A stretch of DNA of 64,000 nucleotides from assembly GCA_964389365.1 (NCBI GenBank), contig CAYMDO010000009.1, positions 1 through 64,000 of the forward strand. The letters are read 5' to 3'. Below, in pieces: positions 17,081 to 26,154 of the stretch (position 1 is the stretch's first letter; each line of letters starts with the position of its first letter). The notes under the pieces were generated by a model. It searched no databases and was not told the DNA's origin. It saw only the letters and a program-made list of their open reading frames with translations. The position numbers and the translations under genes are program-made. Source of the stretch: UBA993 sp964389365 (GTDB taxonomy: Bacteria > Bacillota > Dethiobacteria > DTU022).

Positions 17081-18805
17081 ATGAGCGACCGGATGAGAAC
17101 AATCCCTTTTGGAAAGCTGGTAAACTGGATACTTGAGGAATACCGGCGAGAAAAAACGATATTTGGCATATCGGAAAAAGCATTTTATAGGACAACTGTA
17201 GAAAAGGCGCTCTATATTCATGGCGAGAAGCTGGGCAGCCCCATCGGCCCTGCAGCTGGCCCCCATACCCAGCTGGCTCAAAACCTGGCTGCCGCCTACC
17301 TTTGCGGTGGCCGCTATTTTGAGCTGAAGACCGTACAGGTTCTTGACTGCCTCAATTTTGCCAAGCCCTGCATAAATGCCGCTGACGAAGGTTATAACAC
17401 TGAATGGTCCACCGAACTTTCGATCGAAGAAGCGCTCAGTGAATATATCAAGGGCTGGTTTCTCCTTCATCTTTTGGCCGGGGAGCTATTTGATCTGGAG
17501 CAGCGCGACTTTGTATTCAACATGAGCATCGGCTATAACCTGGAAGGGATCCGTTCGGCAAAGGTAGATCGTTTTATCGAGGGGATGAAAAATGCCTCTT
17601 CAACAGAGACCTTTAACCAGTGCCGGGCAGTGCTGCATAAAGAAGCAGGCCGCTTTAATAAGATTTCCGGCCATTACGTTGACAGCATCAACCCGCAAAT
17701 TTGCCAATCGGTCGCCTTATCCACCATGCACGGCTGCCCGCCGTCTGAAATAGAGGCGATCAGCAAGCACCTGTTGCTTGAAAAGAGGTTGCATACTACG
17801 GTGAAGCTGAACCCTACCCTGCTGGGCTATGATTTTGTGCGCAGCACCCTGGACCGGATGGGCTACGGCTACATCAGGCTAACCGAAGAAACTTTTACAA
17901 AGGACCTGCAGTACAGCGATGCGCTGCCGCTGCTCGATCGGCTGATTTCCCTGGCCGCTGAAAGCAATCTTGAGTTTGCAGTAAAAGTGTCGAACACGCT
18001 GCCGGTCATGGTAGCCCGCGCTGAATTGCCTGGGGAACAGATGTACCTTTCCGGCAGACCGCTTTACGCTTTAACCATCAGCCTTGCCGAGCGTTTGGCG
18101 GGTGATTTTGGAGACAAGCTGAAAATTTCTTTTTCCGGCGGTGCCGACCGGACCAATACCGCAGCCATTCTGGAAACCGGTATTTCACCGGTAACCATGG
18201 TCACAACCCTGCTAAAACCAAGTGGTTACCGACGCTTACAGAAGCTGGCGGAAATTGCCGGACAGGTGGAAGGCAGGGGGGCTGCCGATGGAATTAACCT
18301 GGACCGTTTGAAAACAGCCGCCGCTGCCGCAGTTGATGCGCCCGCCTACCGAAAAAAAGAAACAGGTGCCGTTCAGAAACCCGCCGGGGAGCTCCCTCTC
18401 TTTGACTGCAGGGGTTCGTGCGGCATCTGCGTAGCAGTCTGCCCGAACAGGGCGAATGTAACCGTTTCTGTCCGGGGCGCTAATTTTAAATTTGAGCGCC
18501 AGATCCTGCACTTAGACGGAAGCTGCAATGAATGCGGCAACTGTGCTACCTTTTGCCCGGAAATAGGCAGGCCTTACCTGGAAAAGCCAACTCTTTTCCG
18601 CGATCATGCTGACTTCGAAGCCAGCAGCAACAGCGGTTTTGTGATCATTGGCGACGGGTTTGGGGCTTATACCAGAGTAAGGGTTAAAGATCGTATTTTT
18701 GTTTTGCCACCCGGGCATAGTGAAAAAGAAGCCCCGGCGGTTTGCGATCCGGCTTTTATTCAGCTGCTTGGGGCCTTCCACGATAATTATTTATATTTAT
18801 GCTAA
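17081..18805 (+). CDS. ygfK: Shortened YgfK-like protein: FMN-barrel domain joined to ferredoxin domain
   Basis: The 574-residue protein starts at ATG 17081 after GGAAGGGAG. Residues about 45-440 resemble the dihydroorotate/dihydropyrimidine dehydrogenase-type TIM barrel of YgfK (PIGPAAGPHTQLAQNLAAAY, YFELKTVQVLDCLNF, STMHGCPPSEIEAI, VKLNPTLLGYDFV, FSGGADRTNTAAIL). The C-terminal part carries two four-cysteine clusters (CRGSCGICVAVCP and CNECGNCATFCPE) for [4Fe-4S] centres. E. coli YgfK is about 1000 residues and has a glutamate-synthase-like NAD/FAD domain between these parts; I see no such Rossmann motifs here. It therefore probably takes electrons from, or gives them to, ferredoxin or a partner. 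It lies 33 bases upstream of ygeX in the same direction. Confidence 0.82.
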   Translation: MSDRMRTIPFGKLVNWILEEYRREKTIFGISEKAFYRTTVEKALYIHGEKLGSPIGPAAGPHTQLAQNLAAAYLCGGRYFELKTVQVLDCLNFAKPCINAADEGYNTEWSTELSIEEALSEYIKGWFLLHLLAGELFDLEQRDFVFNMSIGYNLEGIRSAKVDRFIEGMKNASSTETFNQCRAVLHKEAGRFNKISGHYVDSINPQICQSVALSTMHGCPPSEIEAISKHLLLEKRLHTTVKLNPTLLGYDFVRSTLDRMGYGYIRLTEETFTKDLQYSDALPLLDRLISLAAESNLEFAVKVSNTLPVMVARAELPGEQMYLSGRPLYALTISLAERLAGDFGDKLKISFSGGADRTNTAAILETGISPVTMVTTLLKPSGYRRLQKLAEIAGQVEGRGAADGINLDRLKTAAAAAVDAPAYRKKETGAVQKPAGELPLFDCRGSCGICVAVCPNRANVTVSVRGANFKFERQILHLDGSCNECGNCATFCPEIGRPYLEKPTLFRDHADFEASSNSGFVIIGDGFGAYTRVRVKDRIFVLPPGHSEKEAPAVCDPAFIQLLGAFHDNYLYLC

Positions 18806-18838
18806 CCCGAATGGGTAAAATGAGAGGTGGCTGAAATC

Positions 18839-20062
18839 ATGGAGCAAGCCATAAAATGGGTCGAAAAAACTGCACGGTTGGTTCCGGGTCATCCGGAAGC
18901 AGGCACGCTCGATTTTGTAAACCAGGCTGCTGCAGGGGAGACCCGTGCCTTTATTAAAAGTTTCCCTCAATATGAGGTAACGCCCCTTAAAGCGCTGACA
19001 GAACTGGCAGCCTATCTGAATGTTGCCGGAATCTACGTCAAAGATGAATCCTTCCGATTCGGCCTTAACTCTTTTAAGGTCCTGGGAGGCGGCCACGCAG
19101 TTGGCCGTTACCTGCTCAAACGCCTCGGGAAACAGCAGAGCAGCTTTTCATACGAGGAGCTAAAATCTCCGGAAATAAGGACAAAGCTGGGGGAGATAAC
19201 TTTTACATCAGCCACCGACGGCAATCACGGCCGCGGGGTGGCCTGGGCTGCCCGGCAGCTTGGACACCGGGCAGTAATCAATATGCCGAAGGGTTCATCA
19301 CCAATCCGTCTGGCCCATATAACAGCAACCGGTGCTGAAGGCTATATTACTGCTGTGAATTATGATGAAACGGTTAGGCTGACTGCAGAAAAAGCCAGGC
19401 AGGAAGGCTGGGTGGTGGTTCAGGATACCGCCTGGGAAGGGTATGAAGAGATTCCGGCCTGGGTTATGCAGGGATACACAGTGATGGCAGACGAAGCGCT
19501 GGAACAGCTGAACCAGTTGAGGGTCGGGCGACCGACCCATATCTTTATCCAGGCCGGGGTCGGCTCGCTGGCCGCAGCAGTACTCGGTTACTACGCCTCC
19601 CGCTTCGCAGATCAAAGGCCTGTAAATATTATAATCGAACCGGATAAAGCCGACTGCTTTTACCGCTCCGCCCTGGCCGGCGATGGAAAACCGCGGAATG
19701 TCACCGGTGACATGGATACAGTCATGGCCGGGCTGGCCTGCGGAGAACCTAACCCGAAAGCCTGGAAAATACTTAAGTATATTACCGACATCTATTTCTC
19801 GTGCCCTGACTATGTTGCAGCTACCGGCATGCGTATTTTGGGCAACCCCTTAAGCGGTGACCCGGCCGTTGTATCCGGCGAATCAGGTGCAGTAACTACA
19901 GGGTTACTATACGATCTGCTGCTGAACGATAAACTTAAGGAAGCAAGGGAAAAGCTAAAGCTGGGGCAGGATTCAAAGATCTTGCTCTTCAGCACCGAGG
20001 GAGATACCGATCCAATAATGTACCGCCGGATTGTCTGGCAAGGCGCTTACCAGCACCCCTGA
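18839..20062 (+). CDS. ygeX: Diaminopropionate ammonia-lyase, YgeX
   Basis: The 407-residue protein is a fold type II pyridoxal-phosphate enzyme. The Schiff-base Lys is in FGLNSFKVLGGGHAV, the phosphate-binding region follows at SATDGNHGRGVAWAA, and a Gly-rich loop and PLP-ring contact region appear in IFIQAGVGSLAAAV and STEGDTDP. The family converts 2,3-diaminopropionate to pyruvate and two ammonia. In the purine locus this would be the terminal step yielding pyruvate. ATG at 18839 follows GAGAGGTGG; a GTG at 18827 is possible. The gene ends the rightward arm of the locus. Confidence 0.92.
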   Translation: MEQAIKWVEKTARLVPGHPEAGTLDFVNQAAAGETRAFIKSFPQYEVTPLKALTELAAYLNVAGIYVKDESFRFGLNSFKVLGGGHAVGRYLLKRLGKQQSSFSYEELKSPEIRTKLGEITFTSATDGNHGRGVAWAARQLGHRAVINMPKGSSPIRLAHITATGAEGYITAVNYDETVRLTAEKARQEGWVVVQDTAWEGYEEIPAWVMQGYTVMADEALEQLNQLRVGRPTHIFIQAGVGSLAAAVLGYYASRFADQRPVNIIIEPDKADCFYRSALAGDGKPRNVTGDMDTVMAGLACGEPNPKAWKILKYITDIYFSCPDYVAATGMRILGNPLSGDPAVVSGESGAVTTGLLYDLLLNDKLKEAREKLKLGQDSKILLFSTEGDTDPIMYRRIVWQGAYQHP

Positions 20063-20355
20063 TTCCTCCTCTATCCGAACTGCCTGCCAACAGAAAGAAC
20101 AGGGGCGACTGAAGAAACGCATCTAGGTCGGCCTGCTTTACGGTTCCGGTACCCATAAGAGCGTCTCAGTCGGCAGCGCGCTGCGGCGGCCCGGGTATTC
20201 CGGTAACGAGGAAGATCTCTGCTTACGAATTATTTCCTTAATGAGCCACAAATAATAAAGATGCTAAAGCACACATTTTGAGTTTTAACACCATTTTTTC
20301 ATTTTTATTCCTAAAGACATGTCACATCCTTACAGCACAAAAAAAATCAAAAAAA
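20063..20355. other. Intergenic region between the purine locus and the sugar island
   Basis: No gene is visible. The first part is G/C-rich like the purine locus; from about 20220 the sequence becomes markedly A/T-rich, as does the following gene cluster. The composition break lies here. No tRNA fragment, insertion-sequence end or clear terminator was recognised. Confidence 0.6.
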
Positions 20356-20384
20356 TTGACAAATTAAATAGAATATTATAGAAT
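20356..20384 (+). promoter_or_regulatory. Sigma-A promoter with overlapping repeats upstream of gntR
   Basis: A perfect TTGACA (20356-20361) and TAGAAT (20379-20384) are separated by 17 bases. The -10 region overlaps ATATT-ATAG-AATAT (20373-20386) and a direct repeat of AGAATAT, plausible operator sequence for the GntR protein encoded 44 bases downstream. The promoter is strong by consensus; the operator is inference. Confidence 0.7.
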
Positions 20385-20427
20385 ATAGCTTGTAATGACA
20401 GGATAACATAATGAAGGGATGTATTGA

Positions 20428-21255
20428 ATGGAAAGTAAAAATAGTAGCAGATATATCGACAAGAATAGTATTATTCCTTATTATCACCAGTTAAAAGAAC
20501 AACTAAAATTTTATTTTGAAGAAAATAATTTAAATGAAGGCGATCAGATTCCCTCAGAAGCTGAACTTTGTCGGTCTTATGGTGTTAGTCGGACGGTAGT
20601 ACGGCAGGCAATTACTGATCTGTTTAATGAAGGTTTGCTTTTCCGTCAGAAGGGAAAGGGTACTTTTATTGCAAGACCAAAAATTATTGGCAGTCTGATG
20701 CAGAATTTGAATGGTTTTTATAAAGATATGATGGTTAAGGAGTTTAAAACAAGATCTGAGATCCTTGACTTTTCAATAGTTGATGCACCTAAAAAGATCG
20801 CTAACAGGCTCCAGCGTGAAGTGGGAGAGAAATTATTTAAAATAGATCGACTCCGCTATGTCAACGATGAACCAATTGTTTGTGTTATTTCTTACATCCC
20901 CTACAGTCTTTGCCCCGAACTTATCAATGAAGACCTCGCCAATCAGTCACTCTACGCAGTCATGGAAGAAAAGTTTAACTTAAAAATTGCCTCTAGTCGC
21001 CGGTCTATAGAGGCGGTAGGGGCGACAGAGGAAATTGCTGTTCTGATGGATATAGAATACTGCGCACCGGTATTTTTGCTAAAAAGCATTAGTTATCTAG
21101 ATAACGGAATGCCGGTTGAATATTATGAAGCCAGGCACCGGGGCGATCGAATCGGCTTCGAGGTCGAGATAATAAACCAAAAAAATTCCAATCACCATGA
21201 TAGTGCCGATCTGAGTTTTCAGGTAATGAACCTATCTGATCATAAGCAAGTATAG
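20428..21255 (+). CDS. GntR/HutC-family transcriptional regulator
   Basis: The 275-residue protein has an N-terminal winged helix-turn-helix typical of GntR (IPYYHQLKEQLKFYF, IPSEAELCRSYGVSRTVVRQAI, QKGKGTFIARP). It is followed by a UTRA effector-binding domain of the HutC subfamily (about residues 95-250: LFKIDRLRYVNDEPIV, YIPYSLCPEL, PVEYYEARHRGDR). HutC regulators usually bind sugar phosphates or related small metabolites and repress the adjacent operon. It is the first gene of the catabolic island behind a strong promoter with repeat sequences at the -10, suggesting autoregulation and control of the downstream transporter and enzyme genes. Confidence 0.9.
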   Translation: MESKNSSRYIDKNSIIPYYHQLKEQLKFYFEENNLNEGDQIPSEAELCRSYGVSRTVVRQAITDLFNEGLLFRQKGKGTFIARPKIIGSLMQNLNGFYKDMMVKEFKTRSEILDFSIVDAPKKIANRLQREVGEKLFKIDRLRYVNDEPIVCVISYIPYSLCPELINEDLANQSLYAVMEEKFNLKIASSRRSIEAVGATEEIAVLMDIEYCAPVFLLKSISYLDNGMPVEYYEARHRGDRIGFEVEIINQKNSNHHDSADLSFQVMNLSDHKQV

Positions 21256-21377
21256 AGGAAGCAACACTTTGCTGAAATCGCGAAGGGGGTGTTTGATGAA
21301 TAATTGACAGGCAGGTAAGAGTTTGGGTACAAGGAAGTTTGTTAGGCAGCAAGAATTATAAAGAGGAGGAACATGGC

Positions 21378-22547
21378 GTGAACAGAAAGTTCAATATTTT
21401 AATGCTGATTTTTGTTGTTACGATATTTGGGCTTCTCATTATTGGCTGTGCACCGGATACCCCTGCAGAACCACCGGTTGACGAAGATGAGGCGGTTTTG
21501 GAAAAAATCGTTATCGGTTGGACTCCACCTGACATAACCGGAGTTTTTAAGACGGCAACCGAATACTTCGAGCTGGCTGCTGAAGATGCCGGTAAGTATG
21601 GCATAGAAGTCGAAGTGATATCACGTTCTCCGGCTACCCATGTTGCCTTTGCAGACCAGGTAGCCATTATCGAAGATTATATCACTATGGGTGTCGATGT
21701 AATTGCTATTTCGCCCATTGAGGTGGAAGTAGTCAAGCCGGCGCTCCAGCAGGCTAACGCGGCGGGGATCCCCATAATTATGGTCAACCTTTTAGAGCCA
21801 ATTGCTGATGTGGATATCGCCTGCTATATCGGGTTCGACAACTTTGATGGCGCAGCCATCACAGCCTATTCGATGGTAGATTACTTCGGCGGACCTGGAG
21901 TCTTAGGTGAGGGCGAAAAAGTTGATGTAACGCCCGAAACTTATCTTGACCTGGCTTGGTGGGAAAGCATTTATGCTGATGCTGATCCTGCAGCGCTGAA
22001 TCTTGAGGCTCGGGGAGCGATCATCGAAGGTGTGGCCGGAGGCTTTTTCTCCGTTACCCGTGTAGAAGGCTTCCGCTCAGTAATAGACAAGTTTCCAGGT
22101 ATCGTTGAAGTTATGGAGCCCATTCCAGCTGACTGGAACAGGGAAAAGGGTATCGCAGCTGCGGAGGACATTTTGGCCGCCAACCCTAAAGGAACCCTGG
22201 ATTGGATCTGGGCTGCCTCTAACGAAATGGGCATGGGAGCCAGGCTTGCCTGTGAAACAGCAGGCAGGACCGAAGTAGTTGTCTTTACAAATGATGTTAC
22301 ACCGGAATCAGTTCTTGAGTTTATCAATAAGGATCGCATAGTCGCAGAAACTACACACGGTTTTCCCGATTGGGGATGGTTTGGAACCAAGTATGCTGTT
22401 ATGTTGGCGCTCGGTTTGGATGTGCCGCAGTTTGAAGATATTCGGCCACGTACTGCTTACAAAGACAACAGCCATATGTTCTACCCAGAACCAGTTTTGC
22501 CACCTATTGATTGGGAAGAAATTCTAGTAAATGCAGGAGTGAAGTAA
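21378..22547 (+). CDS. ABC transporter substrate-binding lipoprotein, sugar type
   Basis: The 389-residue protein starts at GTG 21378 after AGAGGAGGA and has a lipoprotein signal ending in LIIGC. An acidic spacer precedes a type 1 periplasmic-binding fold (IVIGWTPPDITG, ISRSPATHVAFADQVAIIEDYI, GVDVIAISPIEVEVVKPALQQANAAGIPII, TRVEGFRSVIDKFPGI, DWIWAASNEMGMGA). It resembles ribose/xylose-type binding proteins but carries a region around residues 175-210 (VDVTPETYLDLAWWESIYAD) that is longer than in RbsB. It should capture the island's substrate outside the cell for the ATPase and permease encoded next. The ligand cannot be read from the sequence. Confidence 0.88.
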   Translation: MNRKFNILMLIFVVTIFGLLIIGCAPDTPAEPPVDEDEAVLEKIVIGWTPPDITGVFKTATEYFELAAEDAGKYGIEVEVISRSPATHVAFADQVAIIEDYITMGVDVIAISPIEVEVVKPALQQANAAGIPIIMVNLLEPIADVDIACYIGFDNFDGAAITAYSMVDYFGGPGVLGEGEKVDVTPETYLDLAWWESIYADADPAALNLEARGAIIEGVAGGFFSVTRVEGFRSVIDKFPGIVEVMEPIPADWNREKGIAAAEDILAANPKGTLDWIWAASNEMGMGARLACETAGRTEVVVFTNDVTPESVLEFINKDRIVAETTHGFPDWGWFGTKYAVMLALGLDVPQFEDIRPRTAYKDNSHMFYPEPVLPPIDWEEILVNAGVK

Positions 22548-22555
22548 CCAGCGGT

Positions 22556-22586
22556 AATAGGGGGGGGGGTAATGCCCCCCCTATAT
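22556..22586 (+). terminator. G-tract/C-tract hairpin between binding protein and ATPase genes
   Basis: A run of ten G (22560-22569) is followed after TAATG by seven C (22575-22581) and TATATA. The arms form a very stable stem with flanking TA/TA pairs, just after the binding-protein stop. No long T run follows. Such hairpins commonly protect or partially terminate transcripts so that the binding protein exceeds the membrane components. The rest of 22587-22756 shows no gene. Confidence 0.55.
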
Positions 22587-22756
22587 ACTACCTGCCTCTC
22601 AGCCTTCAGCTGAGTTTAGCAGCACATTAATATATGGCTAGCGATATTAAATTTCCAAACTTAATATGGCAATTATAGCCAACAATGATGTTGTCTGGCA
22701 TTGTGGTAAAAGTAAGCAGCTAACCTTTAGTATGTTCACGTAAAGGAGAGTCGATT

Positions 22757-24262
22757 ATGGCTCAACCACCGCTACTCGAGCTAAAGAACTTAAATAAGAG
22801 CTACCCGGGCGTCCAAGCTTTGAAGGATGTAGATCTTGAGCTTAATTCCGGCGAAGTGCACTTTTTGCTGGGTGAAAATGGAGCCGGTAAATCTACCTTA
22901 ATGAAAATTCTAAGCGGTTCGGTACAAAAAGATAGTGGCAAGATTTTGCTGGAAGGAATTCCTATCGAAATTAATAGTCCGGCCGATTCGCGGCAACATA
23001 GGATTGCCATGGTTTACCAAGAGCTGAGTCTACTGCCGTCTCTAACCGTGGCAGAAAACATTTTTCTGGGAGAGCTTCCCCAAAAGGGCTGGAGTAAAAT
23101 AATTGACTGGAAAAGAATAAACCGGGAAACATTGGCAGCGCTGGAAACTGTTGGTTTGCATATATTACCACAGAGATTGGTTAAAGACCTTTCTGTTGGT
23201 GAGAAACAACTGGTAGAGATTGCCAAAGCAGTCTCGCGAAAAGCGAGGATCTTGCTGCTTGATGAACCGACCTCTGCGTTGTCAGGAGAAGAATCTGAAA
23301 AACTTTTCGCGTTAATAAAAGATTTAAAGGAAAAAGGTATTGCCATCCTCTATATCTCTCACCGTCTGGCTGAAGTGCCAACTATAGCCCAGCGGGTTAC
23401 CGTTCTTCGCGATGGTGAGAAGGTGGGGTCTTTTCTTGTTGGCAATGTTGAAGAAAAAGATTTAATCAGAATGATGGTAGGCCGGGAAATTGAAGAAAAA
23501 TTTCCGAAAGAAAAAATAATAATTGGCAAGCCCTTGCTCGAGCTATTTAACCTTAACTTAAAAAACCGATTAAAGGATATAAATCTTACAGTGAACCAAG
23601 GCGAAGTAGTCGGTGTTTTCGGGTTAATGGGGGCAGGGCGGACCTCGCTGGCCAATGCCCTGTTTGGCATTGAAAAACCAGACAGTGGGACAATCAAGGT
23701 TAATGGCTCTGATGTCAGCATTAATAACCCCTGGGATGCAATCTGTGCTGGTTTCGGCTACATCACGGAAGATCGCCGTGGCAGTTTGGCCCCACGCATG
23801 AGTATAGCGGCTAATATCACTTTGCCCAATCTTAAATGCCTCTTATCTTGGGGCTTTTTGAGTTTGTTTAAAGAAAAGCTTTTGGTTCAAAACTATGTTG
23901 ACGAATTGAAGATTGCCACTCCGAGCTTGCAGCAGCTCTGCGAGTGCCTAAGTGGGGGGAACCAGCAAAAGGTAGTACTGGCGCGTTGGATTTGCGCGAG
24001 CTCTAAGATTTTACTTCTGGATGAACCAACTAGAGGCATAGATGTTGGCTCAAAAGTTGAAGTGTACCGCTTAATGGGGCAGTTGGCAAAAGAGTATGCG
24101 GCCATTTTGATGTTCAGCTCGGAGCTCCCTGAAGTAATGGCAGTCAGCGATCGCATTCTGGTAATGTGTGAAGGAAAAATTGTAGCTTCTTTCAATCAAA
24201 ATGAGACTACCCCTGATGAAATCATGTTATACGCTACCGGTAGGAGGAAAAAGTGTGGATAA
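22757..24262 (+). CDS. Sugar ABC transporter ATP-binding protein, RbsA/XylG type
   Basis: The 501-residue protein has two fused ABC domains. The first carries a canonical Walker A (GENGAGKSTL), signature (LSVGEKQLVEIAKAV) and Walker B (ILLLDEPTSAL). The second has the degenerate Walker A usual for this family (GLMGAGRTSL), signature LSGGNQQKVVLARWI and Walker B ILLLDEPTRGI. This arrangement is characteristic of ribose/galactose/xylose (CUT2) importers. The start follows AAAGGAGAG. The last 8 bases overlap the permease gene, which starts at GTG 24255. Confidence 0.93.
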   Translation: MAQPPLLELKNLNKSYPGVQALKDVDLELNSGEVHFLLGENGAGKSTLMKILSGSVQKDSGKILLEGIPIEINSPADSRQHRIAMVYQELSLLPSLTVAENIFLGELPQKGWSKIIDWKRINRETLAALETVGLHILPQRLVKDLSVGEKQLVEIAKAVSRKARILLLDEPTSALSGEESEKLFALIKDLKEKGIAILYISHRLAEVPTIAQRVTVLRDGEKVGSFLVGNVEEKDLIRMMVGREIEEKFPKEKIIIGKPLLELFNLNLKNRLKDINLTVNQGEVVGVFGLMGAGRTSLANALFGIEKPDSGTIKVNGSDVSINNPWDAICAGFGYITEDRRGSLAPRMSIAANITLPNLKCLLSWGFLSLFKEKLLVQNYVDELKIATPSLQQLCECLSGGNQQKVVLARWICASSKILLLDEPTRGIDVGSKVEVYRLMGQLAKEYAAILMFSSELPEVMAVSDRILVMCEGKIVASFNQNETTPDEIMLYATGRRKKCG

Positions 24263-25301
24263 AAACAAGCTATCTCAAGATTCAGTTTTGCAGGAAAAGA
24301 TAAAAGTAAAACTTACCGCAACAGACTATTTACGAAAAGCTATAGCCATGAGCGGGCCAATTATAGCCCTGGCCATGCTGATGACTTATTTTAGCCTAGC
24401 AACGCCTTACTTTGCCACAGGCGGAAATATAATTAATATCGCCCGTCAATCTTCCATAAACATTATGTTAGCTACCGGTCAGAGCCTTGTTATTCTATCA
24501 GGCGGAATTGATCTGTCGGTTGGGGCGGTAATGGCTCTGGCCGCATCTGTTTCAACTGTTGCCATGACCTACTATGGTTTTAATGTTTGGATTGGCATGT
24601 TTCTCAGTATAGCAGTAGGATCTTTCGCGGGATTCATCAACGGATTGGTTATAGCCAAAGGTAAGGTGCCGGATTTTATAGCTACTCTCGGCATGATGAC
24701 TGTAGCCCGAGGTGTGGCCTTACTTGTAACCGGCGGCCTTCCTGTACCGTCCCATCGCATTGCCCACGAAATTAGAGCACATATCCCCGACCAATTATTA
24801 TGGCTTGGAGGAGGCAAGCTTCTTGGTATACCAACCGCACTTCTGGTAGCAATTGGTATCGTCCTTCTTGGTTGGTTTATCACACGTTATACGAGACTGG
24901 GCCGTTCATTATTTGCTGTGGGCGGGAACAAAGAAGCGGCCCGAGTATCCGGGATAAACATTGATCGTACTAAAATAGCTGTCTACACTATATCTGGAGC
25001 TTTTGCCGGGATTGCTGCACTGGTCTTAACAGGACGCATGAACTCGGCAAACGCACTAATGGGAGAAGGAGCAGAGCTGCAGTCGATTGCAGCTGTGGTT
25101 ATCGGCGGTTCTAATCTATATGGTGGAGAAGGCGGTGTGGGAGGCACCCTGGTTGGAGCCCTTATCATGGGTGTCTTGAATAATGGTTTAAACCTGATCG
25201 ATGTTTCTGCATTCTGGCAGAGAGTTATACTAGGTTCAGTGCTTATAATCGTTGTGATCTTTGATCAATGGCGCCGCCGTCGCCTTGCTGTAACCCACTA
25301 A
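24255..25301 (+). CDS. Sugar ABC transporter permease, RbsC type
   Basis: The 348-residue protein is a multi-spanning permease of the CUT2 family. The hallmark GGIDLSVGAVMALAA follows the second membrane helix, and LFAVGGNKEAARVSGI and VVIGGSNLYGGEGGVGGTLVGA lie in later cytoplasmic loops. A charged N-terminal tail precedes the first membrane segment at about residue 36. GTG 24255 is the start because AGGAGG lies just upstream and the frame overlaps the ATPase stop by 8 bases. It imports the island's substrate together with the two preceding gene products. Confidence 0.92.
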   Translation: MDKNKLSQDSVLQEKIKVKLTATDYLRKAIAMSGPIIALAMLMTYFSLATPYFATGGNIINIARQSSINIMLATGQSLVILSGGIDLSVGAVMALAASVSTVAMTYYGFNVWIGMFLSIAVGSFAGFINGLVIAKGKVPDFIATLGMMTVARGVALLVTGGLPVPSHRIAHEIRAHIPDQLLWLGGGKLLGIPTALLVAIGIVLLGWFITRYTRLGRSLFAVGGNKEAARVSGINIDRTKIAVYTISGAFAGIAALVLTGRMNSANALMGEGAELQSIAAVVIGGSNLYGGEGGVGGTLVGALIMGVLNNGLNLIDVSAFWQRVILGSVLIIVVIFDQWRRRRLAVTH

Positions 25302-25350
25302 TTAACAGCAGCATATTGTAACTAAGCTAAATTAATAGGGAGGTTCCGTT

Positions 25351-26112
25351 ATGAATTTTAGTGGCAAAGCAGTTATTGTTACCGGTAGTGGAGAAGGTAT
25401 TGGCCGTGCGGCTGCGATTGCTTTTGCCCAAAAAGGAGCCCGTGTAGCGATAGCTGACGCTGCACCTCTGAAGGGAAAAGAAACTGTTGCTCTAATAAAA
25501 AGCAGCATTGGCGAGGCTATATATTTTAAAGTTGACATATCCGATACTGGCAGTGTTAGGCAAATGGTCCGTGATGTAAAAAAAACTTTCGGCACTATTG
25601 ATATCCTTGTCAATAATGCCGGCATACATGCCCGGGGAGATGTAGTGGAAACTTCTGAAGATACCTGGGATAAGATTATGGCCGTGAACCTGAAAGGAGT
25701 TTACCTTTGTTTGCATCATGTGGTTCCGGTAATGATTGAAAAAGGCAGTGGAACAATAGTTAACGTTGCTTCGGAAGCGGGAATGATTGGCATAAAAGGA
25801 CAGGTGGCCTATAACGCATCCAAGGCAGGTGTAATTTCTCTTACACAAAGCACGGCCGTTGATTTTGCTGCCAGAGGGATCAGAGTAAATGCAGTTTCGC
25901 CTGGAACAACAGAAACCCCTTTGGTCTCGAAAATATTGGATGAAGCAGACGACCCGGAAGAAATCCGCAAGAGACTTGAAGAATGTCGTCCTTTAAACAG
26001 GCTTGGAAAAATGGATGAAATTGCTGCTGCGATATTGGCAATGGCATCAGATGAATTAGGTTATGCCACAGGGTCTGTTCTGACAATTGATGGAGGTTAT
26101 ACCGCTCAGTAA
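25351..26112 (+). CDS. Short-chain dehydrogenase/reductase
   Basis: The 253-residue classical SDR has the cofactor motif VTGSGEGIGRAAAIAF, Asp after the second strand (AIADAAP, suggesting NAD preference), NNAGIH, the catalytic Ser in NVASEAG and the YxxxK pair in AYNASKAG. Its C-terminus ends SVLTIDGGYTAQ as in 3-oxoacyl reductase-like and sugar-alcohol dehydrogenases. In this cluster it most likely oxidises or reduces a sugar or polyol hydroxyl. The start follows GGGAGG. The intervals to neighbouring genes are short, so it is part of the operon. Confidence 0.9.
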   Translation: MNFSGKAVIVTGSGEGIGRAAAIAFAQKGARVAIADAAPLKGKETVALIKSSIGEAIYFKVDISDTGSVRQMVRDVKKTFGTIDILVNNAGIHARGDVVETSEDTWDKIMAVNLKGVYLCLHHVVPVMIEKGSGTIVNVASEAGMIGIKGQVAYNASKAGVISLTQSTAVDFAARGIRVNAVSPGTTETPLVSKILDEADDPEEIRKRLEECRPLNRLGKMDEIAAAILAMASDELGYATGSVLTIDGGYTAQ

Positions 26113-26154
26113 TCCGAGAAATAATCGGTTTGCTTCTCGCTGGAGGGATTGAGT

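Noticed and set aside
9091..18805. Selenocysteine-containing molybdenum hydroxylase genes
   Set aside because: Some related purine hydroxylases are selenium-dependent through a labile cofactor, but none of the frames contains an in-frame TGA, and no SECIS-like element or selenium gene is visible.
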